The notes under the pieces: generated by a model | Seen by the model: the letters and a program-made list of their open reading frames with translations, nothing else | Told to the model about the DNA's origin: nothing | Databases searched by the model: none | From: Mycobacterium kubicae | GTDB taxonomy: Bacteria > Actinomycetota > Actinomycetes > Mycobacteriales > Mycobacteriaceae | Direction of reading: 5' to 3' | Assembly: GCF_015689175.1 (NCBI RefSeq) | Contig: NZ_CP065047.1 | Location: 5,456,001-5,520,000, forward strand | DNA: 64,000 nucleotides | Part shown: positions 20,800-31,584 of the stretch, piece after piece | Position numbering within the stretch: the stretch's first letter is position 1 | Layout of the letters: every line of letters starts with the position of its first letter | Program-made: the position numbers and the translations under genes

Positions 20800-21944
20800 C
20801 CCTTGACCTCCCTCGGCAAGCCGAGCACCCGCTCGGCGATGATATTGCGCTGGATCTCGTTGGAACCGCCGTAGATGGTGTCCGCGCGAGTGAACAGGTA
20901 AAGCCGCTGCCACTCGTTGAACTCGCCGTCGGTCATGGTCAACCCGGGCTTGCCGAGCACATCCATGGCCAACTCACCCAACGAACGATGCCAGTTGGCC
21001 CACAACAACTTCGACACGTTGTCCTGTCCCGGCTGCTCGACATCCATGGTGGCCAAGGCGTAGGAACGCATGGCCCGCAGTCCGGTCCACGCCCGGGTCA
21101 GCCGTTGCCGGATGAACGGGTCGTCGGCGGCGCCGTTGCGCTGCGCGAGCTCGGCGAGATTGGAAAGCTCACGCGCATAGACGATTTGCTGACCCAGGGT
21201 CGAGACACCGCGCTCGAAGGTGAGCGTGCCCATCGCGACGCGCCACCCGTCGCCAGGCTGGCCGACCACCAGCGAAGAGTCGGTGCGGGCGTCGTCGAAG
21301 AAGACCTCGTTGAACTCGGCCGTACCGGTGATCTGAACGATCGGCCGCACCTGCACTCCGGGCTGATCCAGCGGCACCAACAGATAAGACAACCCGGCGT
21401 GGCGCTTGGAGCCCTTCTGGGTGCGTGCCACCACGAAGCACCACTGGGACAGGTGGGCCAGAGACGTCCACACCTTCTGGCCGTTGATCACCCATTGATC
21501 CCCGTCGAGTTCGGCCGTGGTCGACACATTGGCCAGGTCGCTGCCGGCACCGGGCTCCGAGTACCCCTGGCACCACAGCTCCGTGACATCGAGAATGCGG
21601 GGCAGGAAGCGCTGTTGTTGCTCCGGGGTTCCGAACGCGATCAGGGTGGGGCCCAACAACTCCTCGCCGAAATGGTTGACCTTGTCGGGCGCGTTGGCGA
21701 GCGCGTACTCCTCGTAGAAGGCAACCCGATGCGCGGTCGACAGGCCACGCCCGCCGTGCTCGACCGGCCAGCCCAGGCAGGTCAGTCCCGCCGCCGCCAG
21801 GTGCTGGTTCCATGCCCGGCGTTCTTCGAACGCCTCATGCTCGCGTCCCGGGCCGCCGAGACCCTTGAGAGCTGCGAATTCGCCCACCAGATTGTCGGCG
21901 AGCCAATCGCGGACCTCCGCCCGGAACTCCTCGACGTCCTGCAT
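20796..21944 (-). CDS. fadE30: FadE30, HIP-CoA-pathway acyl-CoA dehydrogenase
   Basis: This full-length acyl-CoA dehydrogenase of 382 residues matches Rv3560c. It shows CQGYSEPGAGSDLANVST and KVWTSLAHLSQWCFVVART, and the C-terminal NEIQRNIIAERVLGLPRE. It dehydrogenates the propionyl-CoA side chain of the HIP derivative. The start ATG is 17 bases from a KstR2 palindrome that it shares with the divergent fadD3. It overlaps ipdF. Confidence 0.95.
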   Translation of the reverse strand: MQDVEEFRAEVRDWLADNLVGEFAALKGLGGPGREHEAFEERRAWNQHLAAAGLTCLGWPVEHGGRGLSTAHRVAFYEEYALANAPDKVNHFGEELLGPTLIAFGTPEQQQRFLPRILDVTELWCQGYSEPGAGSDLANVSTTAELDGDQWVINGQKVWTSLAHLSQWCFVVARTQKGSKRHAGLSYLLVPLDQPGVQVRPIVQITGTAEFNEVFFDDARTDSSLVVGQPGDGWRVAMGTLTFERGVSTLGQQIVYARELSNLAELAQRNGAADDPFIRQRLTRAWTGLRAMRSYALATMDVEQPGQDNVSKLLWANWHRSLGELAMDVLGKPGLTMTDGEFNEWQRLYLFTRADTIYGGSNEIQRNIIAERVLGLPREVKG

Positions 21945-21961
21945 GACCTGTAGGCTAACCT

Positions 21962-21975
21962 ACCAAGCACTTGCT
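21962..21975. promoter_or_regulatory. KstR2 operator between fadE30 and fadD3
   Basis: The sequence ACCAAGCACTTGCT fits ANCAAGNNCTTGNT. It is 17 bases from the fadE30 start and 38 bases from the fadD3 start, so it should control both divergent operons. It is the third such site in the window. Confidence 0.88.
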
Positions 21976-22013
21976 TTGTTAGCCCGGCTAGGACCGGTTG
22001 AGAATGGAGCGTC

Positions 22014-23534
22014 ATGACCAGCGATCCGCGCACCGTGCCCGCGGCGCTGGATCGTCTCGCGCGGCAGTTCCCCGACCACGACGCGCTCATCACCGAGGAT
22101 CGCAGCTTCACCTCGACGCAACTGCGCGCCGAGGTACATCGGGCCGCGGCCGCGCTCATCGCACTGGGTGTCCAGGCCGGTGATCGGGTGGCGATCTGGT
22201 CACCCAACACCTGGCATTGGGTGGTCGCTTGCCTGGCCATTCATCACGCCGGTGCGGCGATGGTGCCACTGAACACCCGCTACACCGCCGCGGAAGCCGC
22301 CGACATTCTGGCCCGCACCGAGGCGCCGGTGCTGTTCGCGATGGGACGCTTCCTGGGCACCGATCGGGCTGCCGGCCTCGACGGCGCCGCGCTGCCCGCG
22401 TTGCGGCATGTCGTGCGGGTGCCGATCGAAGAAGCAGACGGCACCTGGGACGAATTCATGGCCAACGGGACCGACGTCGAAGCGGCGCACGCCCGGGCCG
22501 GCGCGGTCGTTCCCGACGACGTCAGTGACATCCTGTTCACCTCGGGCACCACGGGCCGCAGCAAAGGTGTGCTGTGCGCGCACCGGCAATCGCTGTCGGC
22601 CTCGGCGTCCTGGGCGGCCAACGGGAAGATCACCAGCCACGACCGCTACCTGTGCATCAACCCGTTCTTTCACAACTTCGGTTACAAGGCCGGCATTTTG
22701 GCTTGCCTGCAGACCGGCGCCACGCTGATCCCCCACCTCACCTTCGATCCGCTGCGCGCCCTGCAGGCGATCGAGCAGCACCGCATCACCGTGTTGCCCG
22801 GACCGCCGACCATCTATCAGACCCTGCTCGATCACCCTGCCCGTCGCGAATACGACCTGAGCTCACTGCGATTCGCGGTGACCGGCGCGGCCACGGTGCC
22901 GGTGGTCCTGGTCGAGCGCATGCAATCCGAACTCGACATCGACATCGTGCTCACCGCTTACGGCCTGACCGAGGCCAACGGGATGGGCACGATGTGTCGG
23001 GCCGAGGATGACGCGGTGACGGTAGCCACCACGTGCGGCCGTCCCTTCGCCGAATTCGAGCTACGCATCGACGATTCCGGTGAAGTGCTGCTGCGCGGGC
23101 CGAATGTGATGCTGGGTTACCTCGATGACCCCGACGCGACGGCAGCCGCCATCGACGCGGACGGTTGGTTGCACACCGGCGACATCGGGACCATCGACGA
23201 TGCGGGCAACCTGCGCATCACCGACCGGCTCAAAGACATGTACATCTGCGGTGGGTTCAACGTCTACCCCGCCGAGGTCGAGCAGGCGCTGGCCCGGATG
23301 CCCGGCGTCGCCGACGTCGCGGTCATCGGGGTTCCCGATGACCGGCTGGGCGAGGTCGGGCGAGCATTCATCATCCCCCGACCCGACGCCGGTCTCGACG
23401 AAGCGTCCGTGATCGCCTACGCGCGTGAGCATTTGGCGAACTTCAAGGCGCCGCGGTCGGTGCGGTTCGTCGACGCGTTGCCGCGGAACGCCGGTGGCAA
23501 GGTGGTCAAACCACAACTGCGAGAGTTGGCCTAA
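22014..23534 (+). CDS. fadD3: FadD3, HIP-CoA synthetase
   Basis: This 506-residue ANL-family acyl-CoA ligase activates HIP (DOHNAA-derived propanoate) with ATP and CoA, the entry step to C/D-ring degradation; its product is the KstR2 effector. The P-loop-like motif LFTSGTTGRSKGV is near 170, the A5/A7 motifs YGLTEANG and GWLHTGDIG are visible, and the C-terminal catalytic Lys lies in NAGGKVVKPQL. It starts at ATG 22014, is the first gene of fadD3-fadE31-fadE32-fadE33-aspB, and its TAA abuts the fadE31 ATG. Confidence 0.96.
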   Translation: MTSDPRTVPAALDRLARQFPDHDALITEDRSFTSTQLRAEVHRAAAALIALGVQAGDRVAIWSPNTWHWVVACLAIHHAGAAMVPLNTRYTAAEAADILARTEAPVLFAMGRFLGTDRAAGLDGAALPALRHVVRVPIEEADGTWDEFMANGTDVEAAHARAGAVVPDDVSDILFTSGTTGRSKGVLCAHRQSLSASASWAANGKITSHDRYLCINPFFHNFGYKAGILACLQTGATLIPHLTFDPLRALQAIEQHRITVLPGPPTIYQTLLDHPARREYDLSSLRFAVTGAATVPVVLVERMQSELDIDIVLTAYGLTEANGMGTMCRAEDDAVTVATTCGRPFAEFELRIDDSGEVLLRGPNVMLGYLDDPDATAAAIDADGWLHTGDIGTIDDAGNLRITDRLKDMYICGGFNVYPAEVEQALARMPGVADVAVIGVPDDRLGEVGRAFIIPRPDAGLDEASVIAYAREHLANFKAPRSVRFVDALPRNAGGKVVKPQLRELA

Positions 23535-24668
23535 ATGGATCTTGATTTCGACGACGACACGCTGGCCTTCCAAGCCGAGGTGCGAGACTTCTTGGCGGCC
23601 AACGCCGACGAGATACCGACGAAGTCCTACGACAACGCCGAAGGCTTTGCCCAGCACCGACGTTGGGACCGGGTGCTATTCGACGCCGGCCTGTCGGTCA
23701 TCACCTGGCCGAAGAAGTACGGTGGCCGCGACGCCCCGCTGCTGCACTGGGTGGTGTACGAAGAGGAATACTTCCGCGCCGGAGCGCCCGGCCGGGCAAG
23801 CGCCAACGGCACCTCGATGCTGGCGCCGACGCTGTTCGCGCACGGCACCTCCGAACAACTCGACCGCATCTTGCCGAAAATGGCCAGTGGCGAACAAATC
23901 TGGGCGCAGGCCTGGTCGGAGCCCGAATCCGGTAGCGACCTGGCCTCACTGCGATCCACGGCCAGGAGAACCGACGGCGGCTGGCTGCTCAACGGTCAGA
24001 AGATCTGGAGCTCGCGAGCACCGTTCGCCGACATGGGCTTCGGGTTGTTCCGGTCTGACCCCGAAGCGCAACGGCATCACGGACTGACCTACTTCATGTT
24101 CGACCTCAAGGCCGACGGCGTCACCGTTCGCCCCATCGTCCAGTTGGGCGGTGACACCGGATTCGGAGAAATCTTCCTCGACGATGTCTTCGTCCCCGAC
24201 CAGGACGTGATCGGCAATCCCAACGAGGGCTGGCGCGCGGCCATGAGTACGTCGAGCAATGAGCGGGGCATGTCGTTGCGCAGCCCGGCGCGTTTCCTGG
24301 CGGCGGCCGAGCGGCTGGTGCAGCTGTGGAAAGACAACGGCTCACCGGAGCCCTTCGCCGACCGGGTGGCCGACGGGTGGATCAAGGCGCAGGCCTACCG
24401 GTTGCAGACCTTCGGCACAGTCACCAGGCTGGCCGCCGGCGGCGAGCTGGGAGCGGAATCATCGGTGACCAAGGTGTTCTGGTCAGACCTCGACGTCGAG
24501 ATCCACCAGACCGCGCTCGACATCCTGGGCGCCGACGCAGAACTGGCGAGCTCCTGGACCGAGGGCCTGCTGTTCGCGTTGGGGGGACCGATTTACGCCG
24601 GTACCAACGAGATTCAGCGCAACATCATCTCCGAACGACTACTCGGTCTGCCCCGGGAGAAGCGATAG
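23535..24668 (+). CDS. fadE31: FadE31, acyl-CoA dehydrogenase
   Basis: This 377-residue acyl-CoA dehydrogenase has QAWSEPESGSDLASLRST, KIWSSRAPFADMGFGLFR and a C-terminal NEIQRNIISERLLGLPRE. The Rv3562 product combines with FadE32 or FadE33 in heteromeric dehydrogenases of late HIP breakdown. It starts immediately after the fadD3 stop and ends with TAGTG shared with fadE32, a layout that implies coupled translation. Confidence 0.95.
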   Translation: MDLDFDDDTLAFQAEVRDFLAANADEIPTKSYDNAEGFAQHRRWDRVLFDAGLSVITWPKKYGGRDAPLLHWVVYEEEYFRAGAPGRASANGTSMLAPTLFAHGTSEQLDRILPKMASGEQIWAQAWSEPESGSDLASLRSTARRTDGGWLLNGQKIWSSRAPFADMGFGLFRSDPEAQRHHGLTYFMFDLKADGVTVRPIVQLGGDTGFGEIFLDDVFVPDQDVIGNPNEGWRAAMSTSSNERGMSLRSPARFLAAAERLVQLWKDNGSPEPFADRVADGWIKAQAYRLQTFGTVTRLAAGGELGAESSVTKVFWSDLDVEIHQTALDILGADAELASSWTEGLLFALGGPIYAGTNEIQRNIISERLLGLPREKR

Positions 24669-25603
24669 TGGAATTTGCACTCGACGCACAGCAGCGTGAC
24701 TTCGCCGCGAGCATCGATGCGGCGCTCGGTGCTGCCGACCTGCCGACTGTGGTGCGGGCGTGGTCGGCCGGTGACACCGCACCCGGCCGCAAGGTATGGG
24801 AGCAACTGGCCAACCTCGGCGTGACGGCCCTGATGGTCTCGGAGAAGTACGACGGCCTCGACGCTCATCCGGTGGATCTGGTGGTCGCCCTGGAGCGCCT
24901 CGGCCGTTGGTGTGTACCTGGACCGGTCACCGAATCCATCGCCGTGGCACCGGTTTTGCTTGCCGACGACGAGCGCAGCGCCGGGTTGGCCACCGGTGAG
25001 CTCATCGCCACCGTCGCGCTGCCCCCGCAGGTGCCGCGGGCGGTCGACGCCGACACCGCCGGGCTGGTGCTGCTGACCGGAGACAACGGTGTGTCCGAAG
25101 GCCAAGCCGGTGACCGACATGAGTCCGTCGACCCCAGCCGTCACCTCTTCGACGTGACCCCAAGCGGTGATTCCTGGAACGCCGATGTCGCGCGCGGGTA
25201 CGAATTCGGGGCATTGTCCACCGCGGCGCAATTGGTGGGCGCCGCAGAAGCTCTGCTGCACACGACCGTCGACTATGCCAAACAGCGCGCCCAATTCGGC
25301 CGGGTGATCGGCTCCTATCAGGCCATCAAGCACAAGCTCGCCGACGTCCTCATCGCGATCGAATTGGCCCGCCCTCTGGTCTACGGCGCGGCACTGACCT
25401 TGGCGCCGCGTGATGTCAGCGCGGCCAAAGTCGCGGCCGGCGAGGCCGGCTTGCTGGCGGCGCGTTCGGCGTTGCAGACCCACGGCGCCATCGGGTTCAC
25501 TCAGGAACACGACCTGTCGCATTGGCTGTTGCGGGTGCAGGCGTTGCGGTCGGCTTGGGGTACGCCGGAGGAACACCGGCGCCGAGTGCTGGAGGCGTTA
25601 TGA
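24668..25603 (+). CDS. fadE32: FadE32, acyl-CoA dehydrogenase-like subunit
   Basis: This is a 311-residue divergent ACAD subunit. The N-terminal and middle domains are degenerate, whereas the C-terminal helical domain is conserved (DYAKQRAQFGRVIGSYQAIKHKLAD near 205 and QTHGAIGFTQEHDLSHW near 275). The start is the GTG at 24668 that overlaps the fadE31 TAG by one base; the frame is open upstream but inside fadE31. Such short subunits work only as partners of FadE31 (family knowledge). Confidence 0.93.
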   Translation: MEFALDAQQRDFAASIDAALGAADLPTVVRAWSAGDTAPGRKVWEQLANLGVTALMVSEKYDGLDAHPVDLVVALERLGRWCVPGPVTESIAVAPVLLADDERSAGLATGELIATVALPPQVPRAVDADTAGLVLLTGDNGVSEGQAGDRHESVDPSRHLFDVTPSGDSWNADVARGYEFGALSTAAQLVGAAEALLHTTVDYAKQRAQFGRVIGSYQAIKHKLADVLIAIELARPLVYGAALTLAPRDVSAAKVAAGEAGLLAARSALQTHGAIGFTQEHDLSHWLLRVQALRSAWGTPEEHRRRVLEAL

Positions 25604-26556
25604 CGGTGAGCGAAGAACGGGAGATGCTGCGCGACACCGTCGCGGCGCTGGTTGCCAAGCACGCGAGCCCGGCGGCCGTGCGGGCGGCGATGGATTCCGA
25701 GCGCGGCTACGACGAGTCCCTGTGGCAGTTGCTGTGCGAACAGGTTGGCGCCGCGGCGCTGGTGTTGCCCGAGGAGTTGGGCGGCGCGGGCGGTGAATTG
25801 GCCGATGCGGCAACGGTGTTGCAGGAGTTGGGCCGGGCGCTGGTGCCCTCTCCCCTGCTGGGTACCACGCTGGCCGAGTTGGCGCTGCTTGCCGCAGCGG
25901 AGCCGGACGCCGAAACGCTGGGGTCGCTGGCCGAAGGCGGCTCGATCGGGGCTCTGGTCATCGACCCCGACTACGTGATCAACGGGGACGTCGCCGATGT
26001 CGTGGTCGGCGTCGCCGACGGTCAGCTCACTAGGTGGACGCGTTTCACTGCCCAACCCGTCGTCACAATGGACCCCACTCGCCGGCTGGCGAAGTTGCAA
26101 CCCGAGGAGACAGAGTCGCTCGGCGACGACCCCGGCATCGCCGACGCGGCGGCGATCCTGTTGGCGGCCGAGCAGATCGGTGCCGCCGAACGCTGCTTGG
26201 ACCTGACGGTCGAATACGCCAAGAATCGCGTGCAATTCGGTCGCCCGATCGGCAGCTTCCAGGCACTCAAGCACCGCATGGCCGATCTCTATGTGACGAT
26301 CGCCGCGGCCCGCGCCGTCGTCAACGACGCGTGTAGCGAACCCTCGCCCACCAGCGCCGCCACCGCACGGCTGGCCGCTACCGAGGCATTGAATATCGTT
26401 GCTGCGGAAGGCATTCAGTTGCACGGTGGTATAGCGATCACCTGGGAACACGACATGCACCTGTATTTCAAGCGGGCTCATGGCAGCGCTCACCTACTCG
26501 ACTCACCCTCGGCTCTGCTCAGCAGACTCGAGCCCCAGGTTCTGCCAGCGCCGTGA
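25600..26556 (+). CDS. fadE33: FadE33, acyl-CoA dehydrogenase-like subunit
   Basis: This 318-residue ACAD-like subunit is similar in plan to FadE32: LPEELGGAGGELADAATVL near 55, EYAKNRVQFGRPIGSFQALKHRMAD near 205 and GIQLHGGIAITWEHDMHLYFKRAH near the end. The ATG at 25600 forms an ATGA overlap with the fadE32 stop; its own stop overlaps the aspB GTG. It is expected to partner FadE31. Confidence 0.93.
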   Translation: MTVSEEREMLRDTVAALVAKHASPAAVRAAMDSERGYDESLWQLLCEQVGAAALVLPEELGGAGGELADAATVLQELGRALVPSPLLGTTLAELALLAAAEPDAETLGSLAEGGSIGALVIDPDYVINGDVADVVVGVADGQLTRWTRFTAQPVVTMDPTRRLAKLQPEETESLGDDPGIADAAAILLAAEQIGAAERCLDLTVEYAKNRVQFGRPIGSFQALKHRMADLYVTIAAARAVVNDACSEPSPTSAATARLAATEALNIVAAEGIQLHGGIAITWEHDMHLYFKRAHGSAHLLDSPSALLSRLEPQVLPAP

Positions 26557-27719
26557 CGGATCGAGTGGCCCTGCGCGCCGGCATCCCACCGTTTTACGTG
26601 ATGGATGTGTGGCTCGCGGCCGCCGAGCGCCAACGCACCCACGGTGACTTGGTGAACCTTTCGGCGGGCCAGCCCAGTGTGGGCGCCCCGGAGCCGGTCC
26701 GCGCCGCAGCGGCCTCAGCGCTGCATCTCAATCAGTTGGGATACACGGTGGCGCTGGGCATTCCGGAGCTGCGGTCGGCTATCGCGGCCGACTACCAACG
26801 TCAACACGGCATCATCGTGGAACCGGATGCGGTGGTGGTCACCACCGGTTCGTCCGGAGGTTTCCTACTCGCCTTCTTGGCGTGCTTCGACGTGGGTGAT
26901 CGGGTGGCGATGGCCAGCCCCGGCTACCCGTGTTATCGAAACATCCTGTCGGCGTTGGGATGCGAAGTCGTGGAGATCGCTTGCGGCCCGCAGACCCGGT
27001 TCCAGCCGACCGCACAGCTGCTTGCCGAGCTCGATCCGCCGGTGCAGGGCGTCATCGTCGCGAGCCCGGCCAATCCGACTGGGACGGTGATACCGCCCGA
27101 GGAGCTCGCGGCCATCGCCTCCTGGTGTGACGCGTCCGGAGTGCGGCTGATCAGCGACGAGGTCTACCACGGCCTGGTCTACCCGGGCGCGCCGCCAACC
27201 AGTTGCGCATGGCAGACGTCGCGTAGCGCGGTGATAGTCAACAGCTTCTCCAAGTACTACGCCATGACGGGGTGGCGCCTGGGCTGGCTGGTGGTGCCGA
27301 CTGAGCTGCGTCGTGCCGTGGACTGCTTGACCGGCAATTTCACCATCTGCCCACCGGTGCTGTCCCAACTCGCCGCAGTGTCGGCGTTCACCCCCGAATC
27401 CGCCGCCGAGGCCGACGCCAACCTGGCGCATTACAGCGTCAACCGCGCACTGCTGCTCGACGGTCTGCGCCAGATCGGCATCGACCGGTTGGCACCGACC
27501 GACGGCGCGTTCTACGTCTACGCCGACGTCTCCGATTTCACCGACGACTCGTTGTCGTTTTGCTCGAGATTGCTGGCCGACACCGGCGTTGCCATCGCGC
27601 CGGGCGTCGACTTCGACACCGTGCGCGGCAATCTCTTCGTCCGGCTGTCGTTCGCCGGACCGAGAAGCGACATCGAGGAAGCCCTGCGGCGCGTCGGTCC
27701 CTGGTTGCGGCGCCGCTAA
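26553..27719 (+). CDS. aspB: AspB, class I PLP-dependent aminotransferase
   Basis: This 388-residue fold-type I aminotransferase is annotated aspB in H37Rv (Rv3565). PLP-binding residues are visible in SSGGFLLAFLACF, in SPANPTGTVIPPEE, and at the Schiff-base Lys in VNSFSKYYAMTGWRLGW (about residue 234). It starts at a GTG (26553) overlapping fadE33. Its place in a steroid operon is conserved, but its substrate there is not established. The stop overlaps the convergent nat stop by 4 bases. Confidence 0.93.
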   Translation: MTDRVALRAGIPPFYVMDVWLAAAERQRTHGDLVNLSAGQPSVGAPEPVRAAAASALHLNQLGYTVALGIPELRSAIAADYQRQHGIIVEPDAVVVTTGSSGGFLLAFLACFDVGDRVAMASPGYPCYRNILSALGCEVVEIACGPQTRFQPTAQLLAELDPPVQGVIVASPANPTGTVIPPEELAAIASWCDASGVRLISDEVYHGLVYPGAPPTSCAWQTSRSAVIVNSFSKYYAMTGWRLGWLVVPTELRRAVDCLTGNFTICPPVLSQLAAVSAFTPESAAEADANLAHYSVNRALLLDGLRQIGIDRLAPTDGAFYVYADVSDFTDDSLSFCSRLLADTGVAIAPGVDFDTVRGNLFVRLSFAGPRSDIEEALRRVGPWLRRR

Positions 27720-28540
27720 CTGGTCTGGGCGATCCGCCCTTCCAGCGCGCTGCGGTCGCCGACGTCTGCCACATTGATGCCGAACCGCTCGGACAAGGTG
27801 TCCACCACCGCGGCGGCATCGTCCAAAACGATCTTCTCCGACCCGTCGGCGCGATGAATGGCCAGGCTGCGACCCGCCAGATTCAACCGGGCATCGTCGG
27901 TCACCACGGCCGCGGTCAGGCCGGTGACAAAGTGCGATGCCGGGCACGTCGAGACGTACCAACTGCCCACGGTCAGGTCGATCTGCGGCCGCGCCTGCGT
28001 GGTGAATCGATAGAGCGTCTGCCATTGATCGCGGACCTTGGCCGAAAGCACCAGCCCGTCTTCGTGATCGTCAAGTCGGTACGGTTCGTGCGTCGTCTGC
28101 TGCTCGCCGCCGGTTTCCAAGCGCAGCGGTGAGGTGGGGGTCTGGCCCCCGAAACCGACGTCGACGAGATAGGACCCTGCCGAGCCCGGGAAGGTGACGC
28201 CGAGAACGGTGTGCGTCTGTGCCGGCAGGGGCGCGTCGGGGGCCAGCATCCACACCACCCGGCCGGCGAATCGGCGCACCTGGTATCCGAGTTCCGCCAA
28301 CACGTAGCCCATCAAGCCGTTCTGCTCGTAGCAGTAGCCGCCGCGGCGTCGGTGCACCAGTTTGTCGAGCAGCGCTTGCGGACCGAGGTCACCGACCGGC
28401 ACACCCAGCAGCGGGTCGAGGTTCTCGAAGGGGATAGCGCGCGTGTGCGCGGTGACCAGATTCTGCAATACCTCGAGGGTTGGCTCGGTGGCGCCGCGGT
28501 AGTTGATGCGCTCGAAGTATGCGGTCAGGTCGAATGCCAT
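27716..28540 (-). CDS. nat: Arylamine N-acetyltransferase
   Basis: This 274-residue NAT has the Cys-His-Asp triad at Cys70 (RRRGGYCYEQN), His110 (QTHTVLG) and Asp127 (YLVDVGFGG), exactly as in the mycobacterial family. It acetylates arylamines such as isoniazid and can use propionyl-CoA, linking it to cholesterol-derived CoA esters. Start ATG at 28540 was chosen by the family N-terminus MAFDLTAYFERI; a 25-residue extension is rejected. In H37Rv nat is the last gene of the hsa operon. Here a plus-strand gene separates it from hsaB, so it needs its own promoter. Confidence 0.95.
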   Translation of the reverse strand: MAFDLTAYFERINYRGATEPTLEVLQNLVTAHTRAIPFENLDPLLGVPVGDLGPQALLDKLVHRRRGGYCYEQNGLMGYVLAELGYQVRRFAGRVVWMLAPDAPLPAQTHTVLGVTFPGSAGSYLVDVGFGGQTPTSPLRLETGGEQQTTHEPYRLDDHEDGLVLSAKVRDQWQTLYRFTTQARPQIDLTVGSWYVSTCPASHFVTGLTAAVVTDDARLNLAGRSLAIHRADGSEKIVLDDAAAVVDTLSERFGINVADVGDRSALEGRIAQTS

Positions 28541-28707
28541 GGGTCCATTGTGGACGGCCGGCAATCGGGGGTCGATGCCGCTGTTGACTCCCCAACAGCA
28601 GACTTGTTTGCTCACCCGAGACGGTTTGTTTTATCTCTGCCCAATATGGGGACTCGGTTAGGACGGTCGCAGTACAACCGCACACCGATCGATCAATGGA
28701 GCTCATC

Positions 28708-29208
28708 ATGAGTACCAGAAATATCGTCCTGATCGTGATCGCCGCAGTGGTGGCAATTGTGGTTATTGCCCTACTGGCCGCCATGGCAACGAGGGCCAAG
28801 CGTCGTCGTCAGCTACAGCAGGCCGAACAGATCCGCGAGCAGGCACGCATCGAACAAACCAAGGTGCAGCGGCGGGAAGCACTCGCCGAGGAAACCGCGG
28901 CCAAGGCGCGGGCGGCGCAAGCCGAGGCAGAAGCCAAGGCTGCCGAGGCCGCCAGGCTGCATGAGCGAGCGGCCACGCACCAGAGTGAAGTGACCGCGTC
29001 GCGCGAACAACTGGAAGAACAATGGCAACGCGCGGACAGCATCGACCCGACGGTCCGCCGCGACAAGGACCGCGACAAGGATGTCGAATCGGCTGAGACG
29101 GACGACCTCTCACGGGTGAATCGCGAAGACCAGGCGTACAGCCAGGAGTCACCCGCCGCGACGACCACCAATTTGCGCGAGTCGCAGAACCACCGCGGTC
29201 CCAATTAA
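28708..29208 (+). CDS. Membrane-anchored coiled-coil protein, unknown function
   Basis: This is a 166-residue protein. After MSTRN comes one membrane helix (about 6-28, I/V/A-rich), then RAKRRRQ, then a long charged helix (about 35-120) very rich in Ala, Glu, Lys, Gln and Arg with heptad-like spacing, typical of a coiled coil. The last 45 residues are polar and probably disordered. The ATG at 28708 has GGAG 7 bases upstream; another ATG 12 bases earlier is less well placed. It is the only plus-strand gene between nat and hsaB. The positive residues after the helix predict a cytoplasmic coiled coil. No homologue is recognised. Confidence 0.8.
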   Translation: MSTRNIVLIVIAAVVAIVVIALLAAMATRAKRRRQLQQAEQIREQARIEQTKVQRREALAEETAAKARAAQAEAEAKAAEAARLHERAATHQSEVTASREQLEEQWQRADSIDPTVRRDKDRDKDVESAETDDLSRVNREDQAYSQESPAATTTNLRESQNHRGPN

Positions 29209-29221
29209 CTGCCCGTAACGC

Positions 29222-29788
29222 TTACAGCCAGGTGTCCTGGGTGGTGGTGGTGAGGAACGCTTCCAGGTCGTCACGCCATTGCGCCGGCGTGGTCTTGTCC
29301 GGTTCGATGCCGGTGTACTCCCCGCGATAGAACAACAGCGGCCGCGGCTTGATCTTGGGCACCTCGGAGAGGCATTGCACGGCGCCGAACACGACGAAGT
29401 GGTCTCCACCGTCGTGCACCGAGGCCACCGTGCAGTCGATATAAGCCAGCGACCCGTCGATGATCGGCGAACCGAGATCGGAGACGTGCCAATCGATTCC
29501 GGCAAATTTGTCGGGCTCTTTGGACCCGAACCGGGCCGAAACATGTTTCTGCTTTTCGGTCAGCACGTTCACACAGAAACGGCCGCTGGCCTCGATGGCC
29601 TGCCAGGACCGCGACACCTTCGTCGGGCAGAACAGCACCAGCGGCGGGTCGAGTGACAGCGCCGCAAACGACTGGCACGCGAATCCGATCGGCACGTCGT
29701 CGTGCACGGTGGTGATGATCGTGATTCCGGTGCAGAACTGGCCCAGCACACTACGGAACGTGCGCGGGTCGATCGGCGCGTCAGGCAT
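29222..29788 (-). CDS. hsaB: HsaB, flavin reductase of 3-HSA hydroxylase
   Basis: This 188-residue flavin reductase (HpaC/DIM6 family) supplies reduced flavin to HsaA. The conserved core GQFCTGITIITTVHDDVPIGFACQSF and FCPTKVSRSWQAIEASGRFCVNV is present. Two starts are possible: a TTG directly after the hsaC stop (29806) or the ATG at 29788. I chose the ATG, which gives a length matching the family. It is the last gene of the hsaA-hsaD-hsaC-hsaB unit. Confidence 0.95.
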   Translation of the reverse strand: MPDAPIDPRTFRSVLGQFCTGITIITTVHDDVPIGFACQSFAALSLDPPLVLFCPTKVSRSWQAIEASGRFCVNVLTEKQKHVSARFGSKEPDKFAGIDWHVSDLGSPIIDGSLAYIDCTVASVHDGGDHFVVFGAVQCLSEVPKIKPRPLLFYRGEYTGIEPDKTTPAQWRDDLEAFLTTTTQDTWL

Positions 29789-29806
29789 TACCGGCTGGCC
29801 CTGCAA

Positions 29807-31584
<1,778 letters not shown>

